64,000 bases of DNA from Bacteroidales bacterium (GCA_015060865.1 SUXS01000018.1:16645-80644), one strand, 5' to 3'. Counted from the stretch's first letter, positions 8,856 through 18,748 are shown. The notes: generated by a model not told the origin, from the sequence alone. A program made the numbers and translations.

Positions 8856-8953
8856 ATTTTTTTCCTACTAAACAAGCGACTCCATAAAAGGTTTAGCACA
8901 ATAGCCATCCATAAGAACCAGTAACGATTCAGCTCTGTGCCCCAGTAAAGCAA
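8852..8953 (-). CDS. Possible small membrane peptide coupled to the ion channel
   Basis: An open frame of 33 codons reads LLYWGTELNRYWFLWMAIVL and then NLLWSRLFSRKKI, with the stop TGA overlapping the channel ATG (ATGA). It would be a single-span, basic-tailed peptide. The problem is the start: there is no ATG at the head of the frame. A TTG at 8953 is the best candidate, and the first ATG (Met16) would leave only 18 residues. It could be a real coupled small protein, or a remnant of a longer gene. Confidence 0.3.
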   Translation of the reverse strand: MLYWGTELNRYWFLWMAIVLNLLWSRLFSRKKI

Positions 8954-8996
8954 GACAAAAATGAATTATTTTATAGGTTATATCCTTTGTTTATAC

Positions 8997-9004
8997 TATA
9001 TTTG
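8997..9004 (+). promoter_or_regulatory. Promoter -7 box for mltG
   Basis: TATATTTG matches TAnnTTTG. It lies inside a longer ATG-initiated frame starting at 8987, which is why the mltG start was placed downstream at 9023. Confidence 0.55.
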
Positions 9005-9022
9005 CATTTCAAACACGTCATC

Positions 9023-10045
9023 ATGAAGAAGTTCATATATACAACAGCTACACTACTGCTTATTATAGTTACCCTTGTAGGATACATTGCTTATTCTGCC
9101 TTGTTGGCACCAGTTGTAAAAGATGAACAAACCGTATATATACAAGTATATCCAGAAGACAATATTCAAAAAGTAAAGGATTTATTAGTGGCAAACGCCA
9201 AAATAAAGGAGATGGCCGGGTTCGTTCCTCTAATGAAGTATTACAAATATAACGAGCGAGTAAAACCCGGCAACTATGCCATACGTCCGGGTGACTCCAT
9301 GCGAGACATCTGCCTCCGATTACTATCCGGTAATCAGTCCCCTATACGACTCGTTATCCCCTCGGTGCGCACACTAGACAGATTAGCCGGTGCTGTGGGC
9401 AGACAACTAATGACCGACTCTGCCGCAATAGCGTCATTCCTTACCAATCAACGAGTCATCGATAGCCTTGGTTATACAGTAGAAACTTTCCCTGCCCTAT
9501 TTTTACCAAACACCTATGAGGTATACTGGACCATGTCACCAGAACAACTCGTCACCCGTATGAAAAAAGAACATGACAAATTCTGGAATCCCGACCGTAA
9601 AAGGAAAGCAGAAACGCAGGGACTCAGTATCACAGAAGTCATCACTCTAGCCTCCATTGTAGACGAGGAAACCAATAAGAACGACGAAAAGCCCATTATC
9701 GCTGGCCTTTACCTCAATCGCCTACACCGAGGCATGCTACTACAAGCTGACCCAACGGTTAAGTTCGCCCACAAGAAATTCGAATTACGCCGCATACTTC
9801 TTACTCACCTAACAATAGATTCACCCTACAACACCTATAAGTATGCAGGCCTTCCCCCAGGTCCCATCCGCATACCAAGCATCGCAGCCATTGAGAGTGT
9901 ACTGAATCCTACAAAGCATACATATATCTATATGTGTGCAAAAGAAGACTTTTCGGGATATCACAACTTCGCTACTACATTGGCTCAACATAATGCCAAC
10001 GCACGACGCTACCAACAAGCACTCAACAAAAGAAATATCAAATAG
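9023..10045 (+). CDS. mltG: Endolytic murein transglycosylase MltG (YceG-like)
   Basis: This inner-membrane-anchored enzyme cleaves nascent glycan strands and is thought to set the end point of peptidoglycan polymerisation. From the chosen start (MKKFIYTTATLLLIIVTLVG) it has 340 residues, a single N-terminal membrane helix, a LysM-like segment (about 30-110) and the YceG catalytic domain. The catalytic Glu lies in ITLASIVDEETNKNDEKPII (about residue 215). IAGLYLNRL, LQADPTVKFA and the NTYKYAGLPPGPI block are classic family signatures. An ATG 12 codons upstream exists, but a promoter -7 box lies between the two. A hairpin terminator follows at 10071-10098. Confidence 0.94.
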   Translation: MKKFIYTTATLLLIIVTLVGYIAYSALLAPVVKDEQTVYIQVYPEDNIQKVKDLLVANAKIKEMAGFVPLMKYYKYNERVKPGNYAIRPGDSMRDICLRLLSGNQSPIRLVIPSVRTLDRLAGAVGRQLMTDSAAIASFLTNQRVIDSLGYTVETFPALFLPNTYEVYWTMSPEQLVTRMKKEHDKFWNPDRKRKAETQGLSITEVITLASIVDEETNKNDEKPIIAGLYLNRLHRGMLLQADPTVKFAHKKFELRRILLTHLTIDSPYNTYKYAGLPPGPIRIPSIAAIESVLNPTKHTYIYMCAKEDFSGYHNFATTLAQHNANARRYQQALNKRNIK

Positions 10046-10070
10046 CCTAATAAAAAAAAGAATGGACTAA

Positions 10071-10098
10071 CAACGAGGCCTTACGAAGGGCCTCGTTG
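10071..10098 (+). terminator. Hairpin after mltG
   Basis: A perfect 10-bp stem, CAACGAGGCC with GGCCTCGTTG, with an 8-base loop. It starts 25 bp after the mltG stop and is followed by a weak T-rich stretch. Confidence 0.7.
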
Positions 10099-10423
10099 TA
10101 TACTTCAACTTACTATTGCGACAATAAGCAGACCAAGTAAATTGAATTATCATCAAGCCAGCCAACACCACATGCGCAGTCATTCATCCTAATCAAACAG
10201 TTACACCTGGTGAAAAGTTCAAAAAGTATCTATAAACATACTTTTCACATCATTTTTTAGCAAATTAAGACATCCACATCTGAGCACTTTTGACACAATA
10301 ACATATAGTCCAATTCACCACTTTCAGACAACTTTTCTTCAACTTGCAACTAAAAAGTTCTCTTTTTTATTATTTTTTATAAAGTTTTCCGTAGTTTTTC
10401 TTGTTTAAATTATCAATAGCTAT
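10099..10423. other. AT-rich gap with no recognised gene
   Basis: I see no convincing open frame, RNA gene or repeat here. It separates the mltG terminator from the promoter of the methyltransferase gene. Confidence 0.5.
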
Positions 10424-10431
10424 TAACTTTG
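10424..10431 (+). promoter_or_regulatory. Promoter -7 box for the adenine methyltransferase
   Basis: TAACTTTG matches TAnnTTTG, with a TTGTTT-containing -33-like region about 19 bp upstream. It lies 35 bp before the ATG at 10466. Confidence 0.6.
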
Positions 10432-10465
10432 TAGCTGAAAGAGTTTTATAGGAAGAGCGATAGGA

Positions 10466-11401
10466 ATGACAAGATTAAACATCGGAGGGCAACCCTTTGT
10501 CAAATGGCCTGGGTCTAAAAGTCAGCATATACATATACTGACGCAAGCCTTACCTGCCAATTTTACTGAAATTCCTAACGTTACTTATATAGAACCTTTC
10601 GTAGGAGGAGGCGCATTACTCTTTCACATGTTGCAAACCTATCCCAACATCACACGCGCCATCATCAATGACAACAACGAAGATCTCATACGTACATACA
10701 ACACTGTACGCGATCGAGCCAAAGAGCTGATTACAGAATTAAAAAAGATACAACGAGAATTCCTTACTCTTGAAGAGGAGGAACGCCACGAGTATTTCAA
10801 CAAACGGCGCGACGAATACAACGCACGCCAATCAAGCGGAGTCAGGCATGCTGCCCTCTTTATCTTTCTGAACAAAACCTCCAATGCCAATTATCGCACA
10901 AACGCAGGCGGTCGATACAACGGAGCGTATAACCACCTACTCAACCCTGTCATCTGTGATGAGCGTACCATCTTAGCCGACAGCAAGCTTCTTCAGCGTG
11001 TCACCATTATTTGTGGAGATTACGAGAAGACGTACAGCGAAGCTTGTGGGAACACTTTCTTCTTCCTTGACCCCCCCTATCGCCCCACAGGCAGAAGACA
11101 TACTAGTACAGAATTCGACGATAGGGAACAGATACGCCTAAAGAAGTTCTGCGATTTATTGTCATACCGCCATTTCCAATGGATGCTCACCAATAGCGAT
11201 GGTAAGAGCTTCGACCCTGACGACACTTTCATGGAACAACTCTACAACAACTATAATGTAGAGCGAATATGGTCAAAGAATGCCATTATAGCTAAGCCCG
11301 AAAAACGCGAAAAACTATCAGAGTTACTCGTACGCAACTTCCAACGAGAGATAATCTCTTTGCGTGACGTACATTGCCACCAATTGTCATTCGCATTCTG
11401 A
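10466..11401 (+). CDS. Dam-family DNA N6-adenine methyltransferase (orphan)
   Basis: A 311-residue class-D12 methyltransferase. The SAM-binding beginning FVKWPGSKSQHI and YIEPFVGGGALLFHM (FxGxG motif, residues about 38-46) are present, as is the catalytic FFLDPPYRPTG (DPPY at about 201-204). These are the family's motifs X, I and IV in the order of Dam/DpnM enzymes. No restriction endonuclease lies beside it, so it is an orphan methylase that could act in regulation, mismatch repair marking or defence against incoming DNA. The recognition site cannot be inferred. A 7-base C run falls in the DPPY codons. It has its own promoter and terminator, so it is separate from the AddAB-like pair that follows. 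Confidence 0.9.
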   Translation: MTRLNIGGQPFVKWPGSKSQHIHILTQALPANFTEIPNVTYIEPFVGGGALLFHMLQTYPNITRAIINDNNEDLIRTYNTVRDRAKELITELKKIQREFLTLEEEERHEYFNKRRDEYNARQSSGVRHAALFIFLNKTSNANYRTNAGGRYNGAYNHLLNPVICDERTILADSKLLQRVTIICGDYEKTYSEACGNTFFFLDPPYRPTGRRHTSTEFDDREQIRLKKFCDLLSYRHFQWMLTNSDGKSFDPDDTFMEQLYNNYNVERIWSKNAIIAKPEKREKLSELLVRNFQREIISLRDVHCHQLSFAF

Positions 11402-11456
11402 CATCCACCGAATAAGTTCTAAAGCTTTCTCCATACATTCTAAAAAAATATCTTCA

Positions 11457-11482
11457 CACTTGCTTGTGCAAGTGTTTTTTTA
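11457..11482 (+). terminator. Rho-independent terminator after the methyltransferase
   Basis: CACTTGC and GCAAGTG form a perfect 7-bp stem with a 4-base loop, followed directly by a run of T. It lies about 30 bp before the next gene. Confidence 0.85.
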
Positions 11483-11512
11483 TTATTACTTTCACCATCC
11501 AAATTCTTTTTT

Positions 11513-14500
11513 ATGGGAAAGCACTATTTACATATATATAAAGCATCTGCCGGAAGTGGGAAGACCTTTACACTGGCCGTTAATTATATCCGTTTGTTAA
11601 TACAACATCCCGAGGCCTATCGTCACATACTTGCCGTAACCTTTACCAACAAGGCTACGGCGGAGATGAAGCAACGCATCCTAGGGAAACTTTACGGTAT
11701 AGCAAACGAGCTGGAAGATGCACGTCCATATCTTGAAGAAGTAAAACGCGTAACAGGTATGGACGACACCTGCATACGAGACCGTGCCCGTGAAGCACTA
11801 AGTTCACTCATACACAACTACAGCCATTTTAGGGTAGAAACCATCGACAGTTTCTTTCAGTCAGTTCTGCGCGGTTTAGCTCACGAACTTGACCTCGGCA
11901 TAGGCATGACCATCGAGTTAGACACAAAAAAAGTAATAAGCGAATCGGTAGATTTATTGTTGAGAGAATTAAAAGTCAACGATGCTACCCTATCATGGAT
12001 CGAAAAATACATCAGCAAAGAGATAGATGACGGAAAAAGTTGGAATATCACAGATGAGTTGAAAAAATTTGCATGGAACATCCACAGAGAGGATTACCTA
12101 CAAAGTGCCGATACCCTACGAAAGCAACTGACCGATCAACAATTTATCAAAGGACTACGTGATAGACTTAAAAGTGAGCGTAGTAAGGCGAGCGCACGTA
12201 TAACCCAACAAGCAACATCATTCTTCAACATCTTGAAGCAGCACAATCTAACCATCAACGATTTCAGTTATGGTTCGACAGGTGCATGCAGCTATTACTT
12301 AAAGTTGCAAAAGGAATATTTCCATACAGAACTGAAAGGACGTCTGCTCACAGCCTCACAAACACCTAGTGGATGGGTATCAAAAACCTCCAAGCGACGT
12401 ATAGAAATCGAGGCATTGGCAACAAGCACACTGATACCCCACATGCATGAGACCGAGCGTATAAGAAGAGAGAGCGTATTCATCATAAACTCATGCGATC
12501 TCATTATGCGCCATTTATACCAATTGCAGCTCATCAACACTATACACGACCGCGTACTCCTACTTAACAGGGAAGAAAATCGATTCTTGCTAGCTGATAC
12601 TTGCCAGATGTTAAGCCGTATGCGGGCAGGCGATTCTGCATTCGTATTCGAGAAACTAGGTTATTACATACAGCACATTATGATCGACGAGTTCCAAGAC
12701 ACATCGCGCATGCAGTGGAATAACTTCCTCCCCATACTACTCGAAGGACTGTCCCATGGCAAGGAAAGCATGCTTGTGGGCGATGTAAAGCAAGCCATCT
12801 ATCGTTGGAGAGGCAGTGATTGGCGCATATTGAACGATGAGGTCACAACAAGCCTTGCCTCCTTTACCTCTCCTACACCCCACAAGTTGGATACCAATCG
12901 AAGAAGTTTGAGAGAAATTGTCGATTTCAACAATATGCTGTTCGCCCAATCAAATGCTCTGCTCACTAAATTACTCGGCGAAAAAGATGCCACCACCCTA
13001 ACACGCGCATACCACGATGTCAACCAGCAGCATAAACCAGATAACAATGGTGGATACGTACGAGTTATAGGTATAGAAAGAGAGGAAGGAGAAAGTAATA
13101 TCAGTGCTATGTGTAGAGAAGTGGCCTCCATGATAGAAGAGCTACACAACGCAGGCGTACACAACAACGAGATTACTATTCTGACACGAGAAAACACACA
13201 TATAGCACATCTAGTAGACTATATGAGCATTCACAACCCCGATATACACATATTGTCAGCTGAAGCTTATCGACTGGAATCCTCCATCGCCGCAAACATG
13301 CTGATAGCCGCACTTCGTTGGATAGCCAATCCGCTTCAGCGATTCTCACTGGTACAATTAGCCAATGACTACCACCAGCATATCCTCAACGATGGGTTAG
13401 ACATGTCAGATATACTTTCCCTTAACCCATCCAGTTACGGATTACCAGAGCAATTCACCCAACGCAGAGAACAGCTATTACAAACACCACTTTACGAACT
13501 CACCGAAGAGTTATATCGTCTTCTACTATTAGAAAAAATCGAAGGCGAAGACGGCTATCTGCTAACCTTCTTCGATTGTCTACTTTCTTTCTGCAGCAAG
13601 GAGTCAGCCGACATCACCAACTTCCTACGCTACTGGGACGATGATATGCATGCTACTGCTATTCCCGCGGGATCCACCAAAGGCATTGAGGCTATGACCA
13701 TACACAAGTCTAAGGGACTAGAATTCCACACCGTAATTATCCCTTTCTGCGAGTGGGAGCTAAACAAACACAGCACAACATTATGGGTTAACACAGACGA
13801 CCCATTATGTAACGGATTAGCTATCGTCCCAATTGAGTATTGCAGTAAAATGGAGGAATCAATCTTTTCGGACAATTACCGAAAAGAATATCTACAACAG
13901 ATTGTAGACAGCTACAATTTGCTTTATGTGGCACTGACACGTCCCAGGAACAATCTCATCATCATGAGAGATGCCGCTAAATGCTGCATCAAGGAAGGAA
14001 ATACCATGAACAATGTGGCACAACTCCTTACTATGGCCTTAGGCTGTGCCCCCGAAGACACATGCGAATATGGCACACTCTCCGTACTACACAAAGAAGA
14101 GGCCACCACAACCAACCGAATAGAAGCCATACCACAGGCAAAGAGCATAAGTATGCGATCAGAAGCTTTGAGAGCCAGATTTAAGCAATCAACCCTATCA
14201 CGAAGATATATCCACGGCGACAACGAAAATCATAATTATATTGAGCAAGGATTACTGCTGCACGAATTATTCTCCATGATACGCACCGAAACAGATGTAA
14301 CAGAGGCTCTCCGCACCATGATGCGTAAAGGACTTATTGCCGATGACAAGCAAAGCATACAACTTGAGCGTATCATAAGGCATGCTCTGCAACATCCACA
14401 GACCAAAGATTGGTTTAGCGGCCAATACGAATTGTACAATGAATGCAACATCGTATACAATGACAATAATGGAGTAGCCAAGACTCTTCGTCCTGATCGT

Positions 14501-14680
14501 GTAATGCGTAAAGGCGAACGCCTCATCGTAGTAGACTTCAAGTTCGCTCATCCACATTCAGACCACAAACAGCAAGTACTTGACTACATGGACTTATTCC
14601 GCCAAATGGGTCACACTCAGATAGAGGGATATGTATGGTATGTCTATACAAATCACATCGTACCCATAAATTTCCTCTAA
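11513..14680 (+). CDS. addA: AddA-like UvrD-family helicase/exonuclease
   Basis: The 1055-residue helicase-nuclease subunit of a double-strand-break repair enzyme that unwinds and degrades DNA ends ahead of RecA loading. Superfamily 1 motifs are present in order: Walker A ASAGSGKTFTLA (about 11-22), TFTNKATAEMKQRI (motif Ia), IDEFQDTSRMQWN (motif II, about 395), VGDVKQAIYRWRGSD (motif III), AMTIHKSKGLEFHTVI (motif V) and YVALTRPRNNLIIM (motif VI). The C-terminus carries a PD-(D/E)XK nuclease: LRPDRVMRKGERLIVVDFKF. The following gene encodes the matching AddB-like subunit 48 bp downstream. Bacteroidetes proteins of this kind are often annotated only as UvrD helicase; the pairing supports the AddA call. 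Confidence 0.85.
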   Translation: MGKHYLHIYKASAGSGKTFTLAVNYIRLLIQHPEAYRHILAVTFTNKATAEMKQRILGKLYGIANELEDARPYLEEVKRVTGMDDTCIRDRAREALSSLIHNYSHFRVETIDSFFQSVLRGLAHELDLGIGMTIELDTKKVISESVDLLLRELKVNDATLSWIEKYISKEIDDGKSWNITDELKKFAWNIHREDYLQSADTLRKQLTDQQFIKGLRDRLKSERSKASARITQQATSFFNILKQHNLTINDFSYGSTGACSYYLKLQKEYFHTELKGRLLTASQTPSGWVSKTSKRRIEIEALATSTLIPHMHETERIRRESVFIINSCDLIMRHLYQLQLINTIHDRVLLLNREENRFLLADTCQMLSRMRAGDSAFVFEKLGYYIQHIMIDEFQDTSRMQWNNFLPILLEGLSHGKESMLVGDVKQAIYRWRGSDWRILNDEVTTSLASFTSPTPHKLDTNRRSLREIVDFNNMLFAQSNALLTKLLGEKDATTLTRAYHDVNQQHKPDNNGGYVRVIGIEREEGESNISAMCREVASMIEELHNAGVHNNEITILTRENTHIAHLVDYMSIHNPDIHILSAEAYRLESSIAANMLIAALRWIANPLQRFSLVQLANDYHQHILNDGLDMSDILSLNPSSYGLPEQFTQRREQLLQTPLYELTEELYRLLLLEKIEGEDGYLLTFFDCLLSFCSKESADITNFLRYWDDDMHATAIPAGSTKGIEAMTIHKSKGLEFHTVIIPFCEWELNKHSTTLWVNTDDPLCNGLAIVPIEYCSKMEESIFSDNYRKEYLQQIVDSYNLLYVALTRPRNNLIIMRDAAKCCIKEGNTMNNVAQLLTMALGCAPEDTCEYGTLSVLHKEEATTTNRIEAIPQAKSISMRSEALRARFKQSTLSRRYIHGDNENHNYIEQGLLLHELFSMIRTETDVTEALRTMMRKGLIADDKQSIQLERIIRHALQHPQTKDWFSGQYELYNECNIVYNDNNGVAKTLRPDRVMRKGERLIVVDFKFAHPHSDHKQQVLDYMDLFRQMGHTQIEGYVWYVYTNHIVPINFL

Positions 14681-14728
14681 CCAACATTATATCAATACGC
14701 TTTTACTCCCTCAAAAAAGACAAGCAGC

Positions 14729-17614
14729 ATGACCACTAACACTCCCCTTCCCCATCGTTCAACCTTTCTGCAAGCTGTAGCAAAAGACATACATCTTCGT
14801 TTTGGAGACAACCTCTCTCGCACAGCAATCATTTTCCCGGGCAAACGAGCCGGTTTATTCTTCAATCAACATCTTGCGGATTGTGCCGGGCATCCGGTAT
14901 GGTCTCCTGTATTCTTTACCATCAGCGAATTGTTCGACAGTCTCTCTCCCCTTTCCATAGAGCTTCCCTTACGCCAGTTATGCCTATTACATAGTATATA
15001 TTGCCATCACACCCACAGTACAGAAGAACTCGACGACTTCTTCCATTGGGGCGAACTCATGCTGAGCGATTTTGACGATGTAGACAAAAACATGGTGGAT
15101 GCCAAAAACCTTTTTGTCAATCTTGCCGACATAAAAGCTATCAATGCTCGCTTCGAGTATCTTACCGACGAGCAGAAAGAAGTGCTTACTAGGTTCTTCG
15201 GCAATTTACACAACGAAGGACAACAATCACGCCTTAAAGAGCGCTTTATCGAGCTATGGAAAGTAATGGGGAATATATATCAAGACCTTCACCAACAACT
15301 ATACATACAAGGAATGTCCTATGAAGGTATGCAACATCGTCATGTTATAGAGCATTTCGATTCCTCAAGGCTCACCTATGACCATTATATCATTGTTGGA
15401 TTCAATGTTCTCAACAAAGTAGAGCGGCAATTGTTTCACCATTTGCAAGAAAGCGGGAAAGCACTCTTCTATTGGGACTACGACCTCTACTATTACGACA
15501 ACCCTAATCATGAGGCCGGCCTATTTATCCGTGAAAACATTGCTGAATTCGGAAGTGCTCTTTCCGACACATCATTGTTTGACAACCTTCGCAACCTTCC
15601 AGAGATAACCTATATAAGTGCCTCTACCGACAACGCCCAAGCCCGCTACTTACACACGTGGGTAAGTGAACATATCACCCAACACGAGCAAGATACCGCC
15701 ATTGTTCTGTGCAACGAAGATATTATACAGCCTGTACTACATTCGTTACCTGCAGAAATCAATAATGTCAACATTACCATGGGATTCCGACTTACCCAAA
15801 CAGCCATATACAATTTAGTCGTTATATACCTAAAACTTCACACCCAAGGCTACGACTCCAAACAAGCATGCTATATGCTCGACCACGTATGCGCTATCCT
15901 CACACACCCCTATATTATTCAACTATACCCTGAATCTCAATCCTTGCACGAGAAACTAAGGAAAACTAACCGGATTTATATTCCAGCTATGCAGTTGAAA
16001 CAACATGAAGGCCTAGGTATACTTTTCGACACACCTCCCGACAACTATGCATTGTTAACCTTAGTCGAAGAATTAATAAACCAAGTAAGCATCCTATACA
16101 AAAAAAGTGATAAGGCAGACGACTATTTCACTCAACTAAACGAAGAAGCCATCTTCCGCATCCATCTGATGGTCGAGAATTTCAAGTCCATTATTTCCAA
16201 CGGAATCTTGAACATCAAAGAATGCACCCTTGTACGTTTACTCGACAGAATCATGGCACAATCATCCATACCCTTTCACGGAGAGCCCATCATGGGCCTC
16301 CAAATCATGGGTGTATTGGAGACACGCAATCTTGACTTCCGTCATCTCGTCATTCTGTCAGCCAATGAAGGCAAGCTCCCTAAAGGAGGCAATGATAGTT
16401 CATTCATACCTTACAATCTGCGCGAGGCCTTCGGTATGACCACAATACAACGACGCAACGCTGTATATGCCTACTATTTTTATCGTATGATACAACGTGC
16501 ACAACACGTCACTATCATATACAATGATGGTACCGACGGACTCAACAAGCAAGAGCCATCACGCTTGCTCATGCAACTGCAAGTAGAATTTCCCGGCCGA
16601 CTCATTCCACAGAGTTTACAGGCAAAAAGTATTCCTGGTTCACGTAATCTCGTTAGTATAGCGCAGACCGCAGATACGCGCCGTAAACTACAAGAACATT
16701 TTCGATACGACCATACCCGTAAGCACAATTACCGTCTCTCTCCTTCAGCCCTCAATGACTATTTAGAATGTAGCCTACGTTTTTACCTCAAGCACATAGA
16801 GGAGCTCACACCACCCGAAGAGGAAAACATTGACATTAGCGTATCTACCTTCGGAACCATCTTTCACAAAAGTGCCGAACTAGCCTACAACAAACTTACC
16901 GAGAGAGGCAACACCATTCATGACTTTGAGCTAAAAGCACTCATCGACGACGAACCCGCTATACAGGACATGGTAGACAAAGCTTTCCGATCAGAATTTT
17001 TCCATATAGAAAACGACGAGCCACTCACCTACAATGGCACACAACTCATCGTGCGACATGTCATCTGCAATTATCTACGCCAGTTACTGAGCATGGATGC
17101 CACACGCGAGAAGTTCACCTACATAGAAAGTGAAAAACGCGTACACCGAACAGTAAAAATCAAAAGCCACGGCATCAGCCTACCCATCCTCCTCGGAGGC
17201 ACCATAGACCGTATAGACCAAAAGGACGGCACCACCCGCATTATTGATTACAAAACAGGAGGTAAACAAAAGAGTATTAAGAGTATCAGTGAGCTTTTCC
17301 AACGCGACAAACCACGCGACGGCTATGTATTCCAAGCCTTCTACTACTCACATCTACTCTGTGAGGAATATGAGAAGATAGTCCCTTCGTTACTTTTCAT
17401 ACGCAACAGTTTCAACAAAGAATTCGAGCCAAACATCATCATAGACCGTCACCCTGTGACAGACTTCCGCTTTTACAACGAAGAGTTTTCCCGATTGCTC
17501 TACCAAACTATCGATGAGATATTTAATAGCAACCTCCCCTATATGGCAGCTCCCTATAAAGAGGCCTGTAAATACTGCAAGTTTACCGCGCTATGCGGAA
17601 GAAAGAACGTATAA
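14729..17614 (+). CDS. addB: AddB-like nuclease with predicted Fe-S cluster
   Basis: The 961-residue partner of the upstream helicase. The N-terminal part is a degenerate helicase fold (AIIFPGKRAGLFFNQHL, where the Walker-like element lacks a full GxGKT). The C-terminal PD-(D/E)XK nuclease shows GGTIDRIDQKDGTTRIIDYK followed by TGGK. Four cysteines fit the AddB iron-sulfur cluster: one in NDYLECSLRFYLKHI (about residue 684) and three in EACKYCKFTALCG at the C-terminus. These bracket the nuclease domain exactly as in AddB. It is probably the strand-specific nuclease and Chi-scanning subunit by analogy. The two genes are cotranscribed and followed by a strong terminator. Confidence 0.85.
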   Translation: MTTNTPLPHRSTFLQAVAKDIHLRFGDNLSRTAIIFPGKRAGLFFNQHLADCAGHPVWSPVFFTISELFDSLSPLSIELPLRQLCLLHSIYCHHTHSTEELDDFFHWGELMLSDFDDVDKNMVDAKNLFVNLADIKAINARFEYLTDEQKEVLTRFFGNLHNEGQQSRLKERFIELWKVMGNIYQDLHQQLYIQGMSYEGMQHRHVIEHFDSSRLTYDHYIIVGFNVLNKVERQLFHHLQESGKALFYWDYDLYYYDNPNHEAGLFIRENIAEFGSALSDTSLFDNLRNLPEITYISASTDNAQARYLHTWVSEHITQHEQDTAIVLCNEDIIQPVLHSLPAEINNVNITMGFRLTQTAIYNLVVIYLKLHTQGYDSKQACYMLDHVCAILTHPYIIQLYPESQSLHEKLRKTNRIYIPAMQLKQHEGLGILFDTPPDNYALLTLVEELINQVSILYKKSDKADDYFTQLNEEAIFRIHLMVENFKSIISNGILNIKECTLVRLLDRIMAQSSIPFHGEPIMGLQIMGVLETRNLDFRHLVILSANEGKLPKGGNDSSFIPYNLREAFGMTTIQRRNAVYAYYFYRMIQRAQHVTIIYNDGTDGLNKQEPSRLLMQLQVEFPGRLIPQSLQAKSIPGSRNLVSIAQTADTRRKLQEHFRYDHTRKHNYRLSPSALNDYLECSLRFYLKHIEELTPPEEENIDISVSTFGTIFHKSAELAYNKLTERGNTIHDFELKALIDDEPAIQDMVDKAFRSEFFHIENDEPLTYNGTQLIVRHVICNYLRQLLSMDATREKFTYIESEKRVHRTVKIKSHGISLPILLGGTIDRIDQKDGTTRIIDYKTGGKQKSIKSISELFQRDKPRDGYVFQAFYYSHLLCEEYEKIVPSLLFIRNSFNKEFEPNIIIDRHPVTDFRFYNEEFSRLLYQTIDEIFNSNLPYMAAPYKEACKYCKFTALCGRKNV

Positions 17615-17750
17615 AATTTCTGTTCTATACCGAACCAAACAAACATCAATATTGTTCACTTTACGTGTTTTTCATAGTAAATAGATTTTCATGAAGTCGT
17701 CACTTGCTTGAGAAAGCAGGCCAAGACAGGGCGGAAGTGTCTGCCTTAGC

Positions 17751-17782
17751 AAAAGCAGGATGCTGGCATCCTGCTTTTTAGT
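17751..17782 (+). terminator. Rho-independent terminator downstream of addB
   Basis: A perfect 13-bp stem (17751-17763 with 17766-17778) with a 2-base loop, and T residues at and after its 3' arm. It lies 136 bp after the addB stop. An additional interrupted stem, CAAGACA with TGTCTGCC, lies just upstream (about 17720-17746). Confidence 0.8.
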
Positions 17783-17839
17783 TATGTTCTGTTCCTAACG
17801 GGACTTTTCATCCAAACCTATAAAAAAACTACATAGGTA

Positions 17840-18742
17840 CTACAATTCCTCACGCCGCATCATCCACACGATCCATACCGCCACCACGATATAGGCTGCA
17901 GCACCGATGATGCCTGTAGGCACAGGCCCTACGAAGCGGTCGTAGACCATAGGGTCGGCAAGGAAGATGACGCCGATAGAGGCGGTGCCATTCATCATGC
18001 CATGGGCAAACACGGCAGGCCAGCAGCTCTGGGTCTTCAGGGTGATATAGGAGAAGAGTGTTCCTAACACGACACACAACAAACACATGGCCACGATTCC
18101 CACAAACGGATAGCCGGGATAGTCCATACCATAGTTGTGTCCCGCGGCAATGATGGGTGCATGCCATACGCCCCAGATAAGTCCCGTAACAAGTACCGTA
18201 GGCAGAAACTTCATGCGACTGGCCACCTTGGGCAACAGGTATCCACGCCAACCCCACTCTTCGCCAAAGCATGTGACGAGGTTGAGCAGCGGAGCCACCA
18301 TCATCATCAGCAGCTGCACTATCCAAAATGTTTTCACAGAAACGGGCAATGTTGCCATCTGAGCATAATAGGACGAGAGCGTAAACTCTGACGGGAAGAT
18401 AAGGTAGTAGAGCACAGCCCCGACGACGGTCAGTACGAAGGGGCCGAACCAGCCGATGAGGTAGTAGCGCACGTTGCCCTTCAAGTTGAGGCGCAACATA
18501 GAGTTCTTGAATCCCTCGCGAGTAATCAGTCGGGTGATGAGCACACCGATGGCGGGGAAGAACATCAGCACGGCAGTGAGTGCGGTATTGATGAGTGTCT
18601 CCTCTTGCGACAGTGTAGCGGCATCGCGCCCAAGCACACGGGGCCAGATAAGCCCGATAGTCCAGGCAAAAGTCATCGTGAAGGTGATGAGGAGAAAGAG
18701 CCAAATGCGGCGAAACTCCTGTTTGTTGGTTGATTGTGTCAT
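17840..18742 (-). CDS. CPBP-family intramembrane metalloprotease
   Basis: A 300-residue multi-span protein of the CAAX protease / bacteriocin-processing (CPBP, Abi) family, acting inside the cytoplasmic membrane. The active-site pattern is complete: CFGEEWGWRGYLLPK (EExxxR, about residues 160-166), GVWHAPII (His about 192) and FAHGMMNGTAS (His about 248). Roles in this family range from prenyl-protein-like processing to bacteriocin self-immunity, and the neighbours do not settle which applies. Heptamer-like A/T repeats lie directly upstream of its start, between it and the acyltransferase stop. Base composition is GC-richer than the flanking AddAB genes. Confidence 0.88.
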   Translation of the reverse strand: MTQSTNKQEFRRIWLFLLITFTMTFAWTIGLIWPRVLGRDAATLSQEETLINTALTAVLMFFPAIGVLITRLITREGFKNSMLRLNLKGNVRYYLIGWFGPFVLTVVGAVLYYLIFPSEFTLSSYYAQMATLPVSVKTFWIVQLLMMMVAPLLNLVTCFGEEWGWRGYLLPKVASRMKFLPTVLVTGLIWGVWHAPIIAAGHNYGMDYPGYPFVGIVAMCLLCVVLGTLFSYITLKTQSCWPAVFAHGMMNGTASIGVIFLADPMVYDRFVGPVPTGIIGAAAYIVVAVWIVWMMRREEL

Positions 18743-18748
18743 AATAGA

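Noticed and set aside
10466..11401. Restriction-modification system
   Set aside because: Only the methyltransferase is present. The next genes are recombination helicase/nucleases with their own terminator-separated transcript, not a restriction enzyme.
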